Assembly: GCF_001528665.1 (NCBI RefSeq)
Contig: NZ_BBYJ01000006.1
Span: forward strand, 62,001-126,000
From: Microtetraspora malaysiensis
GTDB taxonomy: Bacteria; Actinomycetota; Actinomycetes; Streptosporangiales; Streptosporangiaceae
Reading direction: 5' to 3'
DNA length: 64,000 bases
Shown piece after piece: positions 34,617 to 44,020 of the stretch. Each line of letters begins with the position of its first letter. The stretch's first letter is position 1. Both the position numbers and the translations under genes were made by a program. A model generated the notes under the pieces. That model was given only the letters and a program-made list of their open reading frames with translations, had not been told where the DNA came from and made no database searches.

Positions 34617-35822
34617 ATGGCACTCGAACGTTATCGGAGGGTTCTCGCCCTGCCGGGAGTCCGCACGTTGCTGCTGGTCGGCATGCTCGCCAGGATCCCG
34701 CTGACGGGCACGGGCATCACGCTCACCCTGCACGTGGTCAACGGGCTCGGCATGGGCTTCCTGCAAGCCGGGCTGGTCGGCACGGGCAACCTGATCGGGG
34801 CCGCGATCGGCTCGCCGCTCGCCGGGCGGTTCGTCGACCGGCGCGGGCTGCGTCCCGTGCTCGCGGTGACCACGGCGGTCCAGTTCGCCTTCTGGTGCTC
34901 CGCTCCGCTGCTCCCGTACGAGGCGCTGATCCCGGGCGCGATCGTCGCGGGGCTGTTCGCCCAGCCCGTCTTCGGCGCGCTCCGGCAGTGCCTGGGCGCG
35001 ATGGTCCCCGCGGAGCGCCACCAGTCGGCCTTCGCGCTGGACTCCATGGCCGTCGAGCTGTCGTACATGGTGGGCCCGGCCCTGGCGGTCGCCCTCTCGA
35101 CCGGGTTCGGCACCACCGTGACGATGTACGCGGTGGGCGTCGGACTGGTCGGCACCGGCGTCGCCCTGTACGCGCTGAACCCGCCGACACAGTCCCCGGG
35201 CGAGGTGAGCCCCGAGAGGGTGCCGCGGCGCAGCTGGCTCGGGCCCGGGCTATTCACGCTGCTCGGAGTCGCGTCGTCGCTCACCTTCGTCCTCACCACC
35301 ACCGAGCTGTCGGTCGTCGCCATGCTCAAGGCGGGGGCGGCCACCCAGTGGACCGGGCTGGTGATCGGGGTCTGGTGCGGATACTCCCTCATCGGCGGGT
35401 TCGTGTACGGCGGGCTGCCCCGGGGGTTCTCGCCCCTGCTCCTCACCGGCGCCATGTGTGTGTTCACCGTGCCGATCGGCCTCGTCGGCGGCGGGTGGTG
35501 GTGGCTCTGCCTGGCGCTGGTCCCGGCCGGCCTGCTGTGCGCGCCCGCGATGTCGGCCACCGTGGGAGCGATCCAAGGGCGGGTGCCCGCGGGCGCGCGC
35601 GGCGAGGCGATGGGCCTGCACGGCACCGCGCTGCTGATCGGTGGCGCCTGCGCCGGCCCGGCGGCCGGGGCGGTGGTCGACGCGCACGGTCCGGTCTGGG
35701 CGTTCGCGGCCGCGGGCTGCCTCGGGCTGGTGCTGGTCCTGATCGCCTTCCCGTTCTGGCGGGACGCCAGGCGGCCGGCGGCCGCCGAGCCGGTGTCGGC
35801 GTCGGTGTCGGCGTCGCTCTGA
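34617..35822 (+). CDS. MFS transporter
   Basis: The 401-residue protein has 12 predicted membrane segments and a motif between helices 2 and 3 (LAGRFVDRRGLRPVL). It resembles sugar or drug efflux MFS proteins that lack long loops. GGAGGT lies 11 bases before the ATG. It is divergent from panB with 157 bases between the starts. Nothing nearby suggests a substrate. Confidence 0.85.
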   Translation: MALERYRRVLALPGVRTLLLVGMLARIPLTGTGITLTLHVVNGLGMGFLQAGLVGTGNLIGAAIGSPLAGRFVDRRGLRPVLAVTTAVQFAFWCSAPLLPYEALIPGAIVAGLFAQPVFGALRQCLGAMVPAERHQSAFALDSMAVELSYMVGPALAVALSTGFGTTVTMYAVGVGLVGTGVALYALNPPTQSPGEVSPERVPRRSWLGPGLFTLLGVASSLTFVLTTTELSVVAMLKAGAATQWTGLVIGVWCGYSLIGGFVYGGLPRGFSPLLLTGAMCVFTVPIGLVGGGWWWLCLALVPAGLLCAPAMSATVGAIQGRVPAGARGEAMGLHGTALLIGGACAGPAAGAVVDAHGPVWAFAAAGCLGLVLVLIAFPFWRDARRPAAAEPVSASVSASL

Positions 35823-35837
35823 CGCGCTGATCCGCCG

Positions 35838-35948
35838 GGTTTCGTTTCCGGAACGTTCCGAGGCTGTTCGGGGAACGTTCCGAGGCCGTCCCGGGGGCGT
35901 TCCGAGGTCGTTCTGAGGTCGTTCCGGGAACGCTGCGAGGCTGTCCGG
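35838..35948. repeat. imperfect 22-bp tandem repeats (CGTTCCGAGG units)
   Basis: Units of 22 bases beginning CGTTCCGAGG start at 35854, 35876 and 35898. A partial copy lies before them and shortened copies follow to about 35948. Several units end in GGAA, so the junctions read GGAACGTTCC, a palindrome. The array fills much of the 314-base gap between two MFS genes. Confidence 0.8.
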
Positions 35949-36092
35949 TGTTCGCCTTCGAGGAGGCACGGGGACGGGGGCGGCGTTGCCGTATCCACGG
36001 CCGGGCCGCCCCATCCGTCATCCGGGCGTGAGCGCGGCGTGGCCGGGCCTGACGGCTGGGGGCCTGGCCGTCCACATTATGAAACGAGACGG

Positions 36093-36126
36093 TTGCGTAT
36101 CGAATCTGCTTCCGCTACGGTACCGT
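36093..36126 (+). promoter_or_regulatory. promoter with overlapping palindrome upstream of the DHA2 exporter
   Basis: TTGCGT (36093-36098) and TACGGT (36116-36121) are 17 bases apart. The perfect palindrome ACGGTACCGT (36117-36126) overlaps the -10 and ends ten bases before the ATG. A repressor bound there would block transcription. GCGTATCGAA occurs at 36095 and again at 36139. Confidence 0.5.
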
Positions 36127-36136
36127 TCCGAAACTC

Positions 36137-37729
36137 ATGCGTATCGAAACTTCACTGGGGGACCCTTTGGACGCGCATACCGGGCACCCACGCCGATGGC
36201 AGATTCTCGGCGTCATGGTGTTCAGCCTGCTGGCCGTCGTGCTCGACAACACCATTCTCAACGTCGCGATCAAGACGATCGCCGACCCGGTGCAGGGGCT
36301 GGGGGCCACCCAGAGCGAGCTCGAGTGGGCGATGAACTCCTACACGCTCGTCTTCGCGGGGCTGCTGTTCACCTTCGGCGTGCTGGGCGACAGGTACGGC
36401 CGTAAGAAGATGCTGCTGGTCGGCATGGTCATCTTCGGTATCGCGTCGCTGGTCAGCGCGTACGCGCAGGACCCGATGCAGCTCATCATGGCCCGCGCGC
36501 TGATGGGTCTCGGCGGCGCGGCCATCATGCCGGCCACGCTGGCGATCATCTCGAACGTCTTCCCGATCCACGAGCGGGGCAAGGCGATCGGCATCTGGGC
36601 GGGCGGCGTCGGCATCGCCGTCGCGATCGGCCCGATCACCGGCGGCCTGCTCCTTGAGCACTTCTGGTGGGGCTCGGTCTTCCTGGTCAACATCCCGATC
36701 GTGCTGATCGGCCTGGTGTTGATCGGGACCGTGGTGCCCGACTCCAAGGACCCCGGCAAGACCGGCCTCGACCCGGTCGGCGTGCTGCTGTCGATCGTCG
36801 GCCTGGTGGCCCTGGTCTACGGCATCGTGCGGATCAGCGACCTCGGCACCGTCGCCGACGTCTCGGTCGTCGTCCCGTCGCTGCTCGGCCTCGCCATCCT
36901 CGGCGTGTTCTTCTGGTACGAGCGGCGCATCGACCACCCGGCCTTCGACGTGCGCCACTTCAGGAACGCCGCCTTCTCCACCGCGATCGCCAGCGTCGGC
37001 CTGGTCTTCTTCGCGGCGATGGGCGTGATGTTCTTCATGGCCTTCTACTGGCAGATCGTCCGGGGATACTCGCCGCTCCAGTCGGGCGCCCTGGTGCTGC
37101 CGTTCGCGGTGGCCCAGCTCATCTTCGCGCCGCGCAGCTCCAAGGTCGTCGAGAAGTACGGCGCCAAGGCGGTCGGCACGGTCGGCATGTTTGTGATCAC
37201 CGCCTGCCTCGCGGCCTACTCCCTCGTCGGTGTGGACACGCCCATCTGGATCCTGCTGGTCCTCACGTTCGTCCAGGGGGCGGCGATGGCCCACATCATG
37301 CCGCCCGCGACCACCGCGATCATGAACGCGCTGCCCCGTGAGAAGGCCGGCGTCGGCTCCTCGATGAGCAACGTCGTGCGCCAGGTCGGCGGCACCCTCG
37401 GCATCGCCATCCTCGGCGCGGTGCTCTCCGCCGTGTACCGCGACGGCATGGAGGGCAAGGTGACCGGCGTCCCGGAACAGCTCCACCACGTCGTGACCGA
37501 GTCGATCTCCGGCGCCGCCGGTGTCGCCGAGAGTCTCGGCGCGCAGGGCGCCGGGCTGATGAAGGCGGCCGGCGAGGCGTTCGTCGGCGGCATCCACTGG
37601 GCGGCCCTCGGCTCGGCCGCGGTCGCGCTGGTCGGCGCCCTCCTGATGGCCCGCTGGATGCCGGGAAAGCCCGTTCCGGCCGCTCCGGACGGTATGCCGG
37701 AGGTGGAAAAGGAAGCGGCGGTAGTGTGA
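36137..37729 (+). CDS. DHA2-family MFS multidrug exporter
   Basis: The 530-residue protein has 14 membrane segments. It shows the DHA2 motifs LDNTILNVAIKTI in helix 1, LGDRYGRKKML between helices 2 and 3, RALMGLGGAAIMPATLAI in helix 4, and PITGGLLLEHF in helix 5. These transporters export drugs, dyes or natural products with proton uptake. The next gene, seven bases downstream, encodes a TetR regulator, so the two are co-transcribed and self-regulated through the palindrome at 36117. Confidence 0.93.
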   Translation: MRIETSLGDPLDAHTGHPRRWQILGVMVFSLLAVVLDNTILNVAIKTIADPVQGLGATQSELEWAMNSYTLVFAGLLFTFGVLGDRYGRKKMLLVGMVIFGIASLVSAYAQDPMQLIMARALMGLGGAAIMPATLAIISNVFPIHERGKAIGIWAGGVGIAVAIGPITGGLLLEHFWWGSVFLVNIPIVLIGLVLIGTVVPDSKDPGKTGLDPVGVLLSIVGLVALVYGIVRISDLGTVADVSVVVPSLLGLAILGVFFWYERRIDHPAFDVRHFRNAAFSTAIASVGLVFFAAMGVMFFMAFYWQIVRGYSPLQSGALVLPFAVAQLIFAPRSSKVVEKYGAKAVGTVGMFVITACLAAYSLVGVDTPIWILLVLTFVQGAAMAHIMPPATTAIMNALPREKAGVGSSMSNVVRQVGGTLGIAILGAVLSAVYRDGMEGKVTGVPEQLHHVVTESISGAAGVAESLGAQGAGLMKAAGEAFVGGIHWAALGSAAVALVGALLMARWMPGKPVPAAPDGMPEVEKEAAVV

Positions 37730-37736
37730 GCGCACG

Positions 37737-38351
37737 ATGATGACGCGGCAGATGGCGGAAGGGGCGGCTCGCGCCGCGGGGCGCCCCCGCAGTGAGAAGG
37801 CGGAGAAGTCGATCATCGAGGCCACTCTCGAAATGATCGGCGAGGGCATCGCGGTGTCCGAGCTGTCCATCGAGGGCATCGCATCCCGGGCGGGTGTCGG
37901 CAAGACGACGATCTATCGCCGCTGGTCCAACAAGGAAGATCTCGTCGTCGACGCCCTGGCGACGTTGAAACCGCCGCTCCCGCCGCTGCGGGGGGACTCC
38001 GTCCGGGACGACCTGGTCGCCTATCTCAGAGTCATCCAGGACGAGTCCCGCCACAGCCGCACGCGCTGCATCATGAACATCGCGATGAGCGACTCCGACC
38101 GGCACCCCCGCCTGGCCGCCCGCTTCGATGAGCTGGCCATCCAGCCGCGCCGCGCCGTCATGGCGGAGGTGCTGCGGCGCGGTGTCGAGCGCGGGGAGCT
38201 GCGCCCCGACCTCGACGTCGAGATGGCGATGGCCATACTGACCGGCGCGATGCTGTGGCACACCAAGTGGTCGCAGCGCGCCACCGATCTGCCCGACGAC
38301 CTGGCCGAGCGGATCGTGGACGAGGCACTGCGCGGCTTCTGCCCCCGCTGA
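37737..38351 (+). CDS. TetR-family regulator of the upstream exporter
   Basis: The 204-residue protein has a TetR DNA-binding domain (RSEKAEKSIIEATLEMIGEG, then IEGIASRAGVGKTTIYRRWSNKEDLV) and a TetR_C_11-like ligand domain (RCIMNIAMSDSDRHPRLAARF). It lies seven bases behind the exporter gene in the same direction. Repressor-behind-pump operons are usually autoregulated; here the palindrome over the promoter is the likely operator. ATG 37737 and 37740 are both possible starts. Confidence 0.9.
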   Translation: MMTRQMAEGAARAAGRPRSEKAEKSIIEATLEMIGEGIAVSELSIEGIASRAGVGKTTIYRRWSNKEDLVVDALATLKPPLPPLRGDSVRDDLVAYLRVIQDESRHSRTRCIMNIAMSDSDRHPRLAARFDELAIQPRRAVMAEVLRRGVERGELRPDLDVEMAMAILTGAMLWHTKWSQRATDLPDDLAERIVDEALRGFCPR

Positions 38352-38410
38352 ACGCGGGCACTGTCCGGCTTCCGCCCGCGCCGAACGCGGGCACTGTCCG
38401 GCTTCCGCCC
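38350..38410. repeat. 33-bp direct duplication
   Basis: GAACGCGGGCACTGTCCGGC plus eight further bases occurs identically at 38350-38377 and 38383-38410, so the period is 33 bases. A weaker partial copy of its 3' part precedes the TetR stop codon. Confidence 0.85.
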
Positions 38411-38480
38411 ATGTCGGACGACGAGGCGCCGCCCGGCTGCCATCCCTCGCTGAGGGCGAAGCCGGGTCGGCGCCGGACGG

Positions 38481-40259
38481 TCAGCGGGTGGTCTCCCGCC
38501 ACCGGTTCGTGATCGGCAGCCGCCGGTCGCGGCCGAAGTTCTTCGGCGTGATCTTCGGCCCCGGCGGGTACTGGCGCCGCTTGTACTCCGCGAGGTCCAC
38601 CAGCCGGATGATCCGGCTCACCAGCTCGCTGTCGTGCCCGGCCGCCACCAGCTCCGGGGCGCCCATGTCCTTCTCCACGTACTCGTCCAGCAGCCGGTCG
38701 AGCACGTCGTACGGCGGGAGCGAGTCGGTGTCGCGCTGGTCGGGCCGCAGCTCGGCGCTGGGCTCCTTGGTGATCGAGTTCTCCGGGATCGGCGGCCCGT
38801 CCGTGCGGAGCAGGAAGAAGTCGTCCGGGCCGTGGGCGTTGCGCCACGTGGACAGCTCCCAGACCAGGGTCTTCGGCACGTCCTTGATGGGGGCGAACCC
38901 GCCCGCCGAGTCGCCGTAGAGGGTGGAGTAGCCGGTGGCCAGCTCGCTCTTGTTGCCGGTGGTCAGCACCAGGTGGCCGTGCTCGTTCGACAGGCTCATC
39001 AGCAGCATGCCGCGCACGCGGGCCTGGAGGTTCTCGGCGGCCAGGCCGTCCAGGTCGATCTCCTTCTCGAACGCGGTGACGATGTCGGCGATCGGGACGG
39101 TCCGCGCGGTGACGCCCTGCCGCCGTACCAGCTCCTCCGCGTCACCGACCGAGTGCTCGGACGAGTAGCGCGAGGGCATCAGCACGACGTTCACCCGCTC
39201 CGGCCCGATGGCGTCGGACGCGATCGTCGTGGCGAGGGCGGAGTCGATGCCGCCGGACAGGCCGAGGATCACCGAGCGGAAGCCGTTCTTGGTGACGTAG
39301 TCGCGCACGCCGAGGACGAGGGCGTGGTAGATCTCGGCGAGGTCGTCCAGCCGCGGGGCCATGACGGGCGGCACGGGCGCGTACGGCTCGACCGGCCCGC
39401 CCGTGAGCTCCAGCCGTTCGACGGTGATGGTGGTGCCGTCCTGTGCGTCCACGGGGAACTCGCCGGGCTCGCCGGTGCCGAGCGGCAGGTCGAGGTCGGT
39501 GACGAGCAGCTCCTCCTTGAACTGCGAGGCGCGCGCGATCAGGGCGCCGGAGGCGTCCACCACGATCGAGTCGCCGTCGAAGACGAGCTCGTCCTGCCCG
39601 CCGACCTGGTTGACGTAGGCGAGGGCGCAGCCCGCTTCCCGGGCCCGCCTCTCGACCAGCTCCCGTCGCACGTCGTCCTTCTCCACCTCGTACGGCGAGG
39701 CGTTGGGGACGACGAGCAGGCCGGCGCCGGCCCGGGCGACCGTGGAGACCGGCCCGCCGTCCTGCCAGAGGTCCTCGCAGACGGCGATGGCGACGTCCAC
39801 GCCGCGCACCCGCACGATGGGCATCCGGTCGCCGCGTACGAAGTAGCGGTACTCGTCGAAGACGCCGTAGTTGGGCAGGTGGTGCTTGGCGCTGCGTGCG
39901 ACCACGCGCCCGCCGTACAGCACGGCCACGGCGTCGAGGGGCGCGCCCTTCGGCTGGCCGGCCCGGGGTTCGAGGTCGGCCCGGTCGACGTAGCCGGTGA
40001 TGACGGGAAGCTCGCCGAGCCCCTCGTCGGCGAGACGGCGCGCCACGGCCTCGAGGGTCGCGATGGAGGCGTCCACGAACGAGGAGCGGAGCACCAGGTC
40101 CTCGACGGGATATCCGGTCAGGAACATCTCCGTGAAGACCACCAGGTGCGCGCCCTCGTGGGCGGCGCGGTGGGTCCACTCGACGAGCCGGTTCGCGTTC
40201 CCGGCGAGGTCGCCGACGACGGGGTTGGTCTGGGCCAGGGCGATACGCAGTTGTGCCAC
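38481..40259 (-). CDS. nadE: glutamine-dependent NAD+ synthetase
   Basis: The 592-residue enzyme makes NAD+ from nicotinate adenine dinucleotide, taking ammonia from glutamine. The N-terminal nitrilase-type domain (1-260) has the Glu in VVFTEMFLTGYP, the Lys in SAKHHLPNYGVFDEYRYF, and the Cys in VAICEDLWQDG. The C-terminal synthetase has the P-loop LGLSGGIDSALAT, then LVLTTGNKSELATGYSTLYGD. I chose GTG 40259, where the family similarity starts (MAQLRIALAQTNP), over an ATG 36 bases upstream. Neither has a clear ribosome binding site. Confidence 0.95.
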   Translation of the reverse strand: MAQLRIALAQTNPVVGDLAGNANRLVEWTHRAAHEGAHLVVFTEMFLTGYPVEDLVLRSSFVDASIATLEAVARRLADEGLGELPVITGYVDRADLEPRAGQPKGAPLDAVAVLYGGRVVARSAKHHLPNYGVFDEYRYFVRGDRMPIVRVRGVDVAIAVCEDLWQDGGPVSTVARAGAGLLVVPNASPYEVEKDDVRRELVERRAREAGCALAYVNQVGGQDELVFDGDSIVVDASGALIARASQFKEELLVTDLDLPLGTGEPGEFPVDAQDGTTITVERLELTGGPVEPYAPVPPVMAPRLDDLAEIYHALVLGVRDYVTKNGFRSVILGLSGGIDSALATTIASDAIGPERVNVVLMPSRYSSEHSVGDAEELVRRQGVTARTVPIADIVTAFEKEIDLDGLAAENLQARVRGMLLMSLSNEHGHLVLTTGNKSELATGYSTLYGDSAGGFAPIKDVPKTLVWELSTWRNAHGPDDFFLLRTDGPPIPENSITKEPSAELRPDQRDTDSLPPYDVLDRLLDEYVEKDMGAPELVAAGHDSELVSRIIRLVDLAEYKRRQYPPGPKITPKNFGRDRRLPITNRWRETTR

Positions 40260-40307
40260 AGGCCCAGCGTAGAACCCCGCGTTATTTGTCGTCAAAGCGA
40301 CGATAAG

Positions 40308-41774
40308 TCATCGTTCGGAGGACCCGGGACTGACCAGGCCGCTCTCGTACGCGAGGACCACGAGCTGCGCCCGGTCGAGCAGCTCCAGCCGGTCGAGCAG
40401 CGCGGCCACCTCCTCGGCCACCTCGCTTTCCGGCACGGCCAGGGTGACGGCGATCTGCCGGTTGGTGAAGCCGCGCGCCACCAGCTTGACCAGGTCGAGG
40501 TCGGAGTCCGAGAGCCCGGCGGGGGCGGCCGGGTCGCGCCGCCCGGCGAAAGCCGCGATCAGATGCGTGGTGACCGCCGGGTCGAGCAGGGCGTCGCCCG
40601 CGACCGCGGCCCGGATCGCCGCGATGAGCTGCTCCGGCGGGGAGGTCTTGAGCACGAAGCCGCTCACCCCCGCGCGCAGCGCGGCGTAGAGGTTCTCGTC
40701 GGTCCCGAAGGTCGTCATCATGATCACCTTCGGCGGGTCGCCGTCCGCGAGGATCCGCCGCGCCGCGGCCAGGCCGTCGAGCCGGGGCATCTGGATGTCC
40801 ATCAGGACCACGTCCGGCCGCGCCGCCCGGACGAGGGCGATCGCCTGCTCGCCGTTCTCGGCCGCGCCGGCGAACTCCAGGCCGGGCTCCGAGTCCAGGA
40901 CCATCTTCAGGCCGGCGCGTACCAGCGCCTGATCATCGGCGACCAGGACGCGGATCGCCGCCGGAGGGGCGTACGACGCCGGCCCGGCCGTCGGCGCGCC
41001 CGAGCCGCGGGGCTTCGGGCCGTCCAGGTGCGGCGCCTGCGAGAAGATGTCCTGCTCCAGCCGCTGCAGGGCGGGCCCCAGGTCCAGGCCCAGCTCCTCG
41101 CGGAGGGCCTCGCGCGCCCGCCGCAGGGCGCCGAGCGCGTCCCCCTGCCGTCCCTCCCGGTACAGCGCCAGTGCGAGCAGCCGCCAGGCCTCCTCACGCA
41201 GCGGGTACGTCGACGCGTGGGCCTCCAGATCGGGGACCAGCGCGCCGGCCCGGCCCAGCCGGATGGCCGCGTCACCTCGGCGTTCGACCGCGAGCAGGCG
41301 CAGCTCCTCCAGCCGCAGCCCCTCGGCCACCGCCCACGGCAGGTCGAGGAACTCGGCCAGCGCGGGACCGCGCCACAGGCCGAGCGCGGTCTCCATCCGC
41401 TCCAGCGTGTGTGCCGGATCGTCGTCCTGGTCGCTCTTGACGAGCTTCTCGAACCACCAGGAGTCGACCTGCTCCACCGTGGCGCGCAGCGCGTACCCCG
41501 GGGGAGCCGAGACCAGGATCCCGGCCTGCTCGCGGGGCGCGCGGCGCGGTTCGAGCGCGCGGCGCAGCCGCGACACGTATCCCTGGATGGTCGAGAGCGC
41601 CTGGCCGGGCGGCTCGCCCGGCCACAGCTCGTCGATGAGCACGCCGACGGGTACGGCCCGGCCGCCCGCGACGACCAGCCGGGCCAGCACGGCCTGCTGC
41701 CGCTGACCTCCCAGGTCGAGGACCTGACCATCCGATTCCGCCTGGAACGGTCCGAGAGCACGAAATTTCACCAT
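40308..41774 (-). CDS. winged-helix/BTAD plus receiver plus LuxR fusion regulator
   Basis: The 488-residue protein joins two regulator types. Residues 1-95 are an OmpR-like winged helix and 95-240 a BTAD domain, as in SARP activators (VLIDELWPGEPPGQALSTIQ; then WRGPALAEFLDLPWAV). A Pro/Gly linker follows. Residues 267-383 are a receiver with the phosphorylation site in VVLMDIQMPRLDG. Residues 405-470 are a LuxR-type HTH (SDSDLDLVKLVARGFTNRQ) that lacks part of the usual motif. Such a fusion is unusual. The downstream-read histidine kinase gene at 41909 lies upstream in the same direction, 134 bases away, and is the probable partner. Confidence 0.85.
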   Translation of the reverse strand: MVKFRALGPFQAESDGQVLDLGGQRQQAVLARLVVAGGRAVPVGVLIDELWPGEPPGQALSTIQGYVSRLRRALEPRRAPREQAGILVSAPPGYALRATVEQVDSWWFEKLVKSDQDDDPAHTLERMETALGLWRGPALAEFLDLPWAVAEGLRLEELRLLAVERRGDAAIRLGRAGALVPDLEAHASTYPLREEAWRLLALALYREGRQGDALGALRRAREALREELGLDLGPALQRLEQDIFSQAPHLDGPKPRGSGAPTAGPASYAPPAAIRVLVADDQALVRAGLKMVLDSEPGLEFAGAAENGEQAIALVRAARPDVVLMDIQMPRLDGLAAARRILADGDPPKVIMMTTFGTDENLYAALRAGVSGFVLKTSPPEQLIAAIRAAVAGDALLDPAVTTHLIAAFAGRRDPAAPAGLSDSDLDLVKLVARGFTNRQIAVTLAVPESEVAEEVAALLDRLELLDRAQLVVLAYESGLVSPGSSER

Positions 41775-41908
41775 CGCACTGGTAAGCGTAGGGCTATCCG
41801 ATGCGCCAGAGCAGTGCCCGATCCGAGCTGTCTCCCGCCGTCCGTCCTCGCCGCGTTCTTCCCCGCCGGGCGACCGGCGCGGTGCGGGCCGGGACCGGCG
41901 GGAGAGGG

Positions 41909-44008
41909 TCAGCGGCCGGGAGCGGGGTCGGGGGAGGCGCTCGTGGCGGAGTCGGTGGGGGAATCCGGAGCGGGGCCGGTCGGGATGGCCGGGGTGGACC
42001 CGGCCGCGGAGTCGTCCGGCGCGGGCGGCTCGCCGGGGGAGGCGAGCGGGAACCGGGCCTCCACCGTGGTGCCCCCGCCGGGAGCGGCGGCGATGACGCA
42101 GCTCCCGCCCAGCTCGGCGGCGCGTTCCCGCATCGACGACGTCCCGACCCCGGCCCGTCGGTCCTCCGGCAGGCCGATCCCGTCGTCGGTGACGGTGACC
42201 CGCAGCTCGGCGTCCCGGGAGAGCGTCACGCTCACGCGCTCGGCTCGGGCGTGCCTGCGGACGTTGGTCAGCGCCTCCTGCACGATGCGGTACGCCGCCA
42301 CCTCCACCGCGGCGGGCAGCCCCGACGCCTCGCCCTCGACGACGACCTCCGCGGGCGGCGGCGCCTCCTCCGCCAGGGCCCGTACGGCTCCCGCCAGGCC
42401 GAGGTCGTCGAGCGCCGGGGGCCGCAGGCCGTACACGAGCCGGCGGATGTCGCCGGTGACGGCGTCCATGCCGGCGTGCAGGTCGCGGAGTAGTTCGTCG
42501 GCCGTGGAGCGGGAGCGCGTGAGGCTGTACCGCGCCATGTTGACGGTCATCGCCATGGCGGACAGGGTCTGGCCGAGGCCGTCGTGCAGGTCGCGGCGCA
42601 GCCGGCGGCGCTCCTCCTCACGGGCGGCGAGGATCCGCTCCCGGGACCGCTGCAGGTCCGAGGCCATGCGCACGGCGTGCGCCACGTCGGCGACGTGGGG
42701 CAGCAGCGTGGCGATGACCCGCTCGTCGTGAGCGGCGGCGAACCGCCGTGGCCCCGGCTCGCCGATCAGCAGGCGGCCCACCGGCTCGCCGTGCCAGACC
42801 AGGGCGATCTTCCTGGGGGAGCCGCCGACGTCGCCGCGCGCGACGTAGCCGGGCCGCCCGCCGGTCACCTCGACGGCGGCGCCACCGACGGCCAGGCCGT
42901 CCCGCACGACCGCGACGACGGAGGCGAGCGCGTCGGCGGGACCGGCCAGGCGCACCTCCTGGGTGAGCCGGTCGGCGAGGACCGCGGGATCGCCGACCGG
43001 GCCGTAGAGCATCCGGTCGATCGCGCGCTGGAGGGCGCCGCGCAGCGGCTGGAAGAACGCGCCGGACAGCACCGCCGCCGCGACCCCGGCGACCTGGTGG
43101 TATCCCGACGCCAGCAGGCCGGCCAGCCCGCTCGCCCCGAAGTAGACGCCGCCGACCACGGCGAGCAGGCCCGCCGCCACGAAGGTCCTGCTGATGACCG
43201 TGTCGATGCCGTACAGCCGGTAGCGCAGCGCCGAGAAGAGGATTGCGATGGGGATGGCGGCCGTCCACGCCGACGCCGGCACCACCATGGACGGGCCCGA
43301 CAGATAGAAGACGACATATCCGGCGAAGGCGATGAGCGGCCAGGCGATCTGCCGCCGGGTGACCGGGTCGGCCCCGCGCAGCCGCAGCACCAGCGAGAGC
43401 AGCGCGGCGACCACGCACACCGCGATGGCGTACGCCAGCGCCGAGACGACCTGGTCGTAGTACGGCGCGAGCGCCTCGATCGCCAGCGGGTTGGGGATGA
43501 CGGCGGGCAGGCGGTAGCGCGCCGGGTCCGGAGTGGGGCGGGCGACGATCACAACGATCTCCGCGAGCGTCGCCAGGACGCCGGCCACGACCACCGGCCG
43601 CCACCGGCGCGAGGGCAGCCGGCCGGTCGGCGAGTAGAGGGGCAGCACGATCGCGAGCAGCAGCCCCGCGACGGCCCAGCACGTCACCTCCAGCCAGCGC
43701 AGCACCCCGGCGACGTCGAGGTCGCCCCGCGAGGCGGTGTGAAGGAGCAGCGCGCCGCCGATCACGTTGCCCGCGCCGAGCAGCCCGCCCGCGCACATCA
43801 GCCAGGCGAGGCTCAGCCGCGGGCGCTGCGCGACCAGGAAGGCGCCGACGGGCGCGAAGGCGAGGCCGACGCCGAGGTCCGGGGAGACCGGGAAGCCGGG
43901 CTGCCAGTCAGGAGGGAGCCGGAGCTGGACCAGCAGGCCGATTGCCGTCAGGGCGACCGACGCGACCGCCATGACGGCGGCGACCGCCTGGCCGCGTCGT
44001 TCGTTCAT
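41909..44008 (-). CDS. NarL-type sensor histidine kinase
   Basis: The 699-residue kinase has a long membrane part with about nine helices (1-310), a linker with GAF-like features (about 330-460), a HisKA_3 domain (AREEERRRLRRDLHDGLGQT, His near 490), and an HATPase domain with N-box IVQEALTNVRRHARAERVS, the G1 box VTDDGIGLPED, and GGGTTVEARFPL. A Pro/Ser-rich tail ends the protein. It is read in the same direction as the fusion regulator 134 bases further on, so the two probably form a two-component system. The signal is unknown. Confidence 0.9.
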   Translation of the reverse strand: MNERRGQAVAAVMAVASVALTAIGLLVQLRLPPDWQPGFPVSPDLGVGLAFAPVGAFLVAQRPRLSLAWLMCAGGLLGAGNVIGGALLLHTASRGDLDVAGVLRWLEVTCWAVAGLLLAIVLPLYSPTGRLPSRRWRPVVVAGVLATLAEIVVIVARPTPDPARYRLPAVIPNPLAIEALAPYYDQVVSALAYAIAVCVVAALLSLVLRLRGADPVTRRQIAWPLIAFAGYVVFYLSGPSMVVPASAWTAAIPIAILFSALRYRLYGIDTVISRTFVAAGLLAVVGGVYFGASGLAGLLASGYHQVAGVAAAVLSGAFFQPLRGALQRAIDRMLYGPVGDPAVLADRLTQEVRLAGPADALASVVAVVRDGLAVGGAAVEVTGGRPGYVARGDVGGSPRKIALVWHGEPVGRLLIGEPGPRRFAAAHDERVIATLLPHVADVAHAVRMASDLQRSRERILAAREEERRRLRRDLHDGLGQTLSAMAMTVNMARYSLTRSRSTADELLRDLHAGMDAVTGDIRRLVYGLRPPALDDLGLAGAVRALAEEAPPPAEVVVEGEASGLPAAVEVAAYRIVQEALTNVRRHARAERVSVTLSRDAELRVTVTDDGIGLPEDRRAGVGTSSMRERAAELGGSCVIAAAPGGGTTVEARFPLASPGEPPAPDDSAAGSTPAIPTGPAPDSPTDSATSASPDPAPGR

Positions 44009-44020
44009 AGTGAATGGGGA

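Noticed and set aside
38634-42731. 1,365-codon open frame on the plus strand
   Set aside because: It lies antisense to nadE, the fusion regulator and the kinase, all well supported. Long antisense frames are expected from extreme GC bias, and the translation is Arg/Gly/Val-rich without domains.
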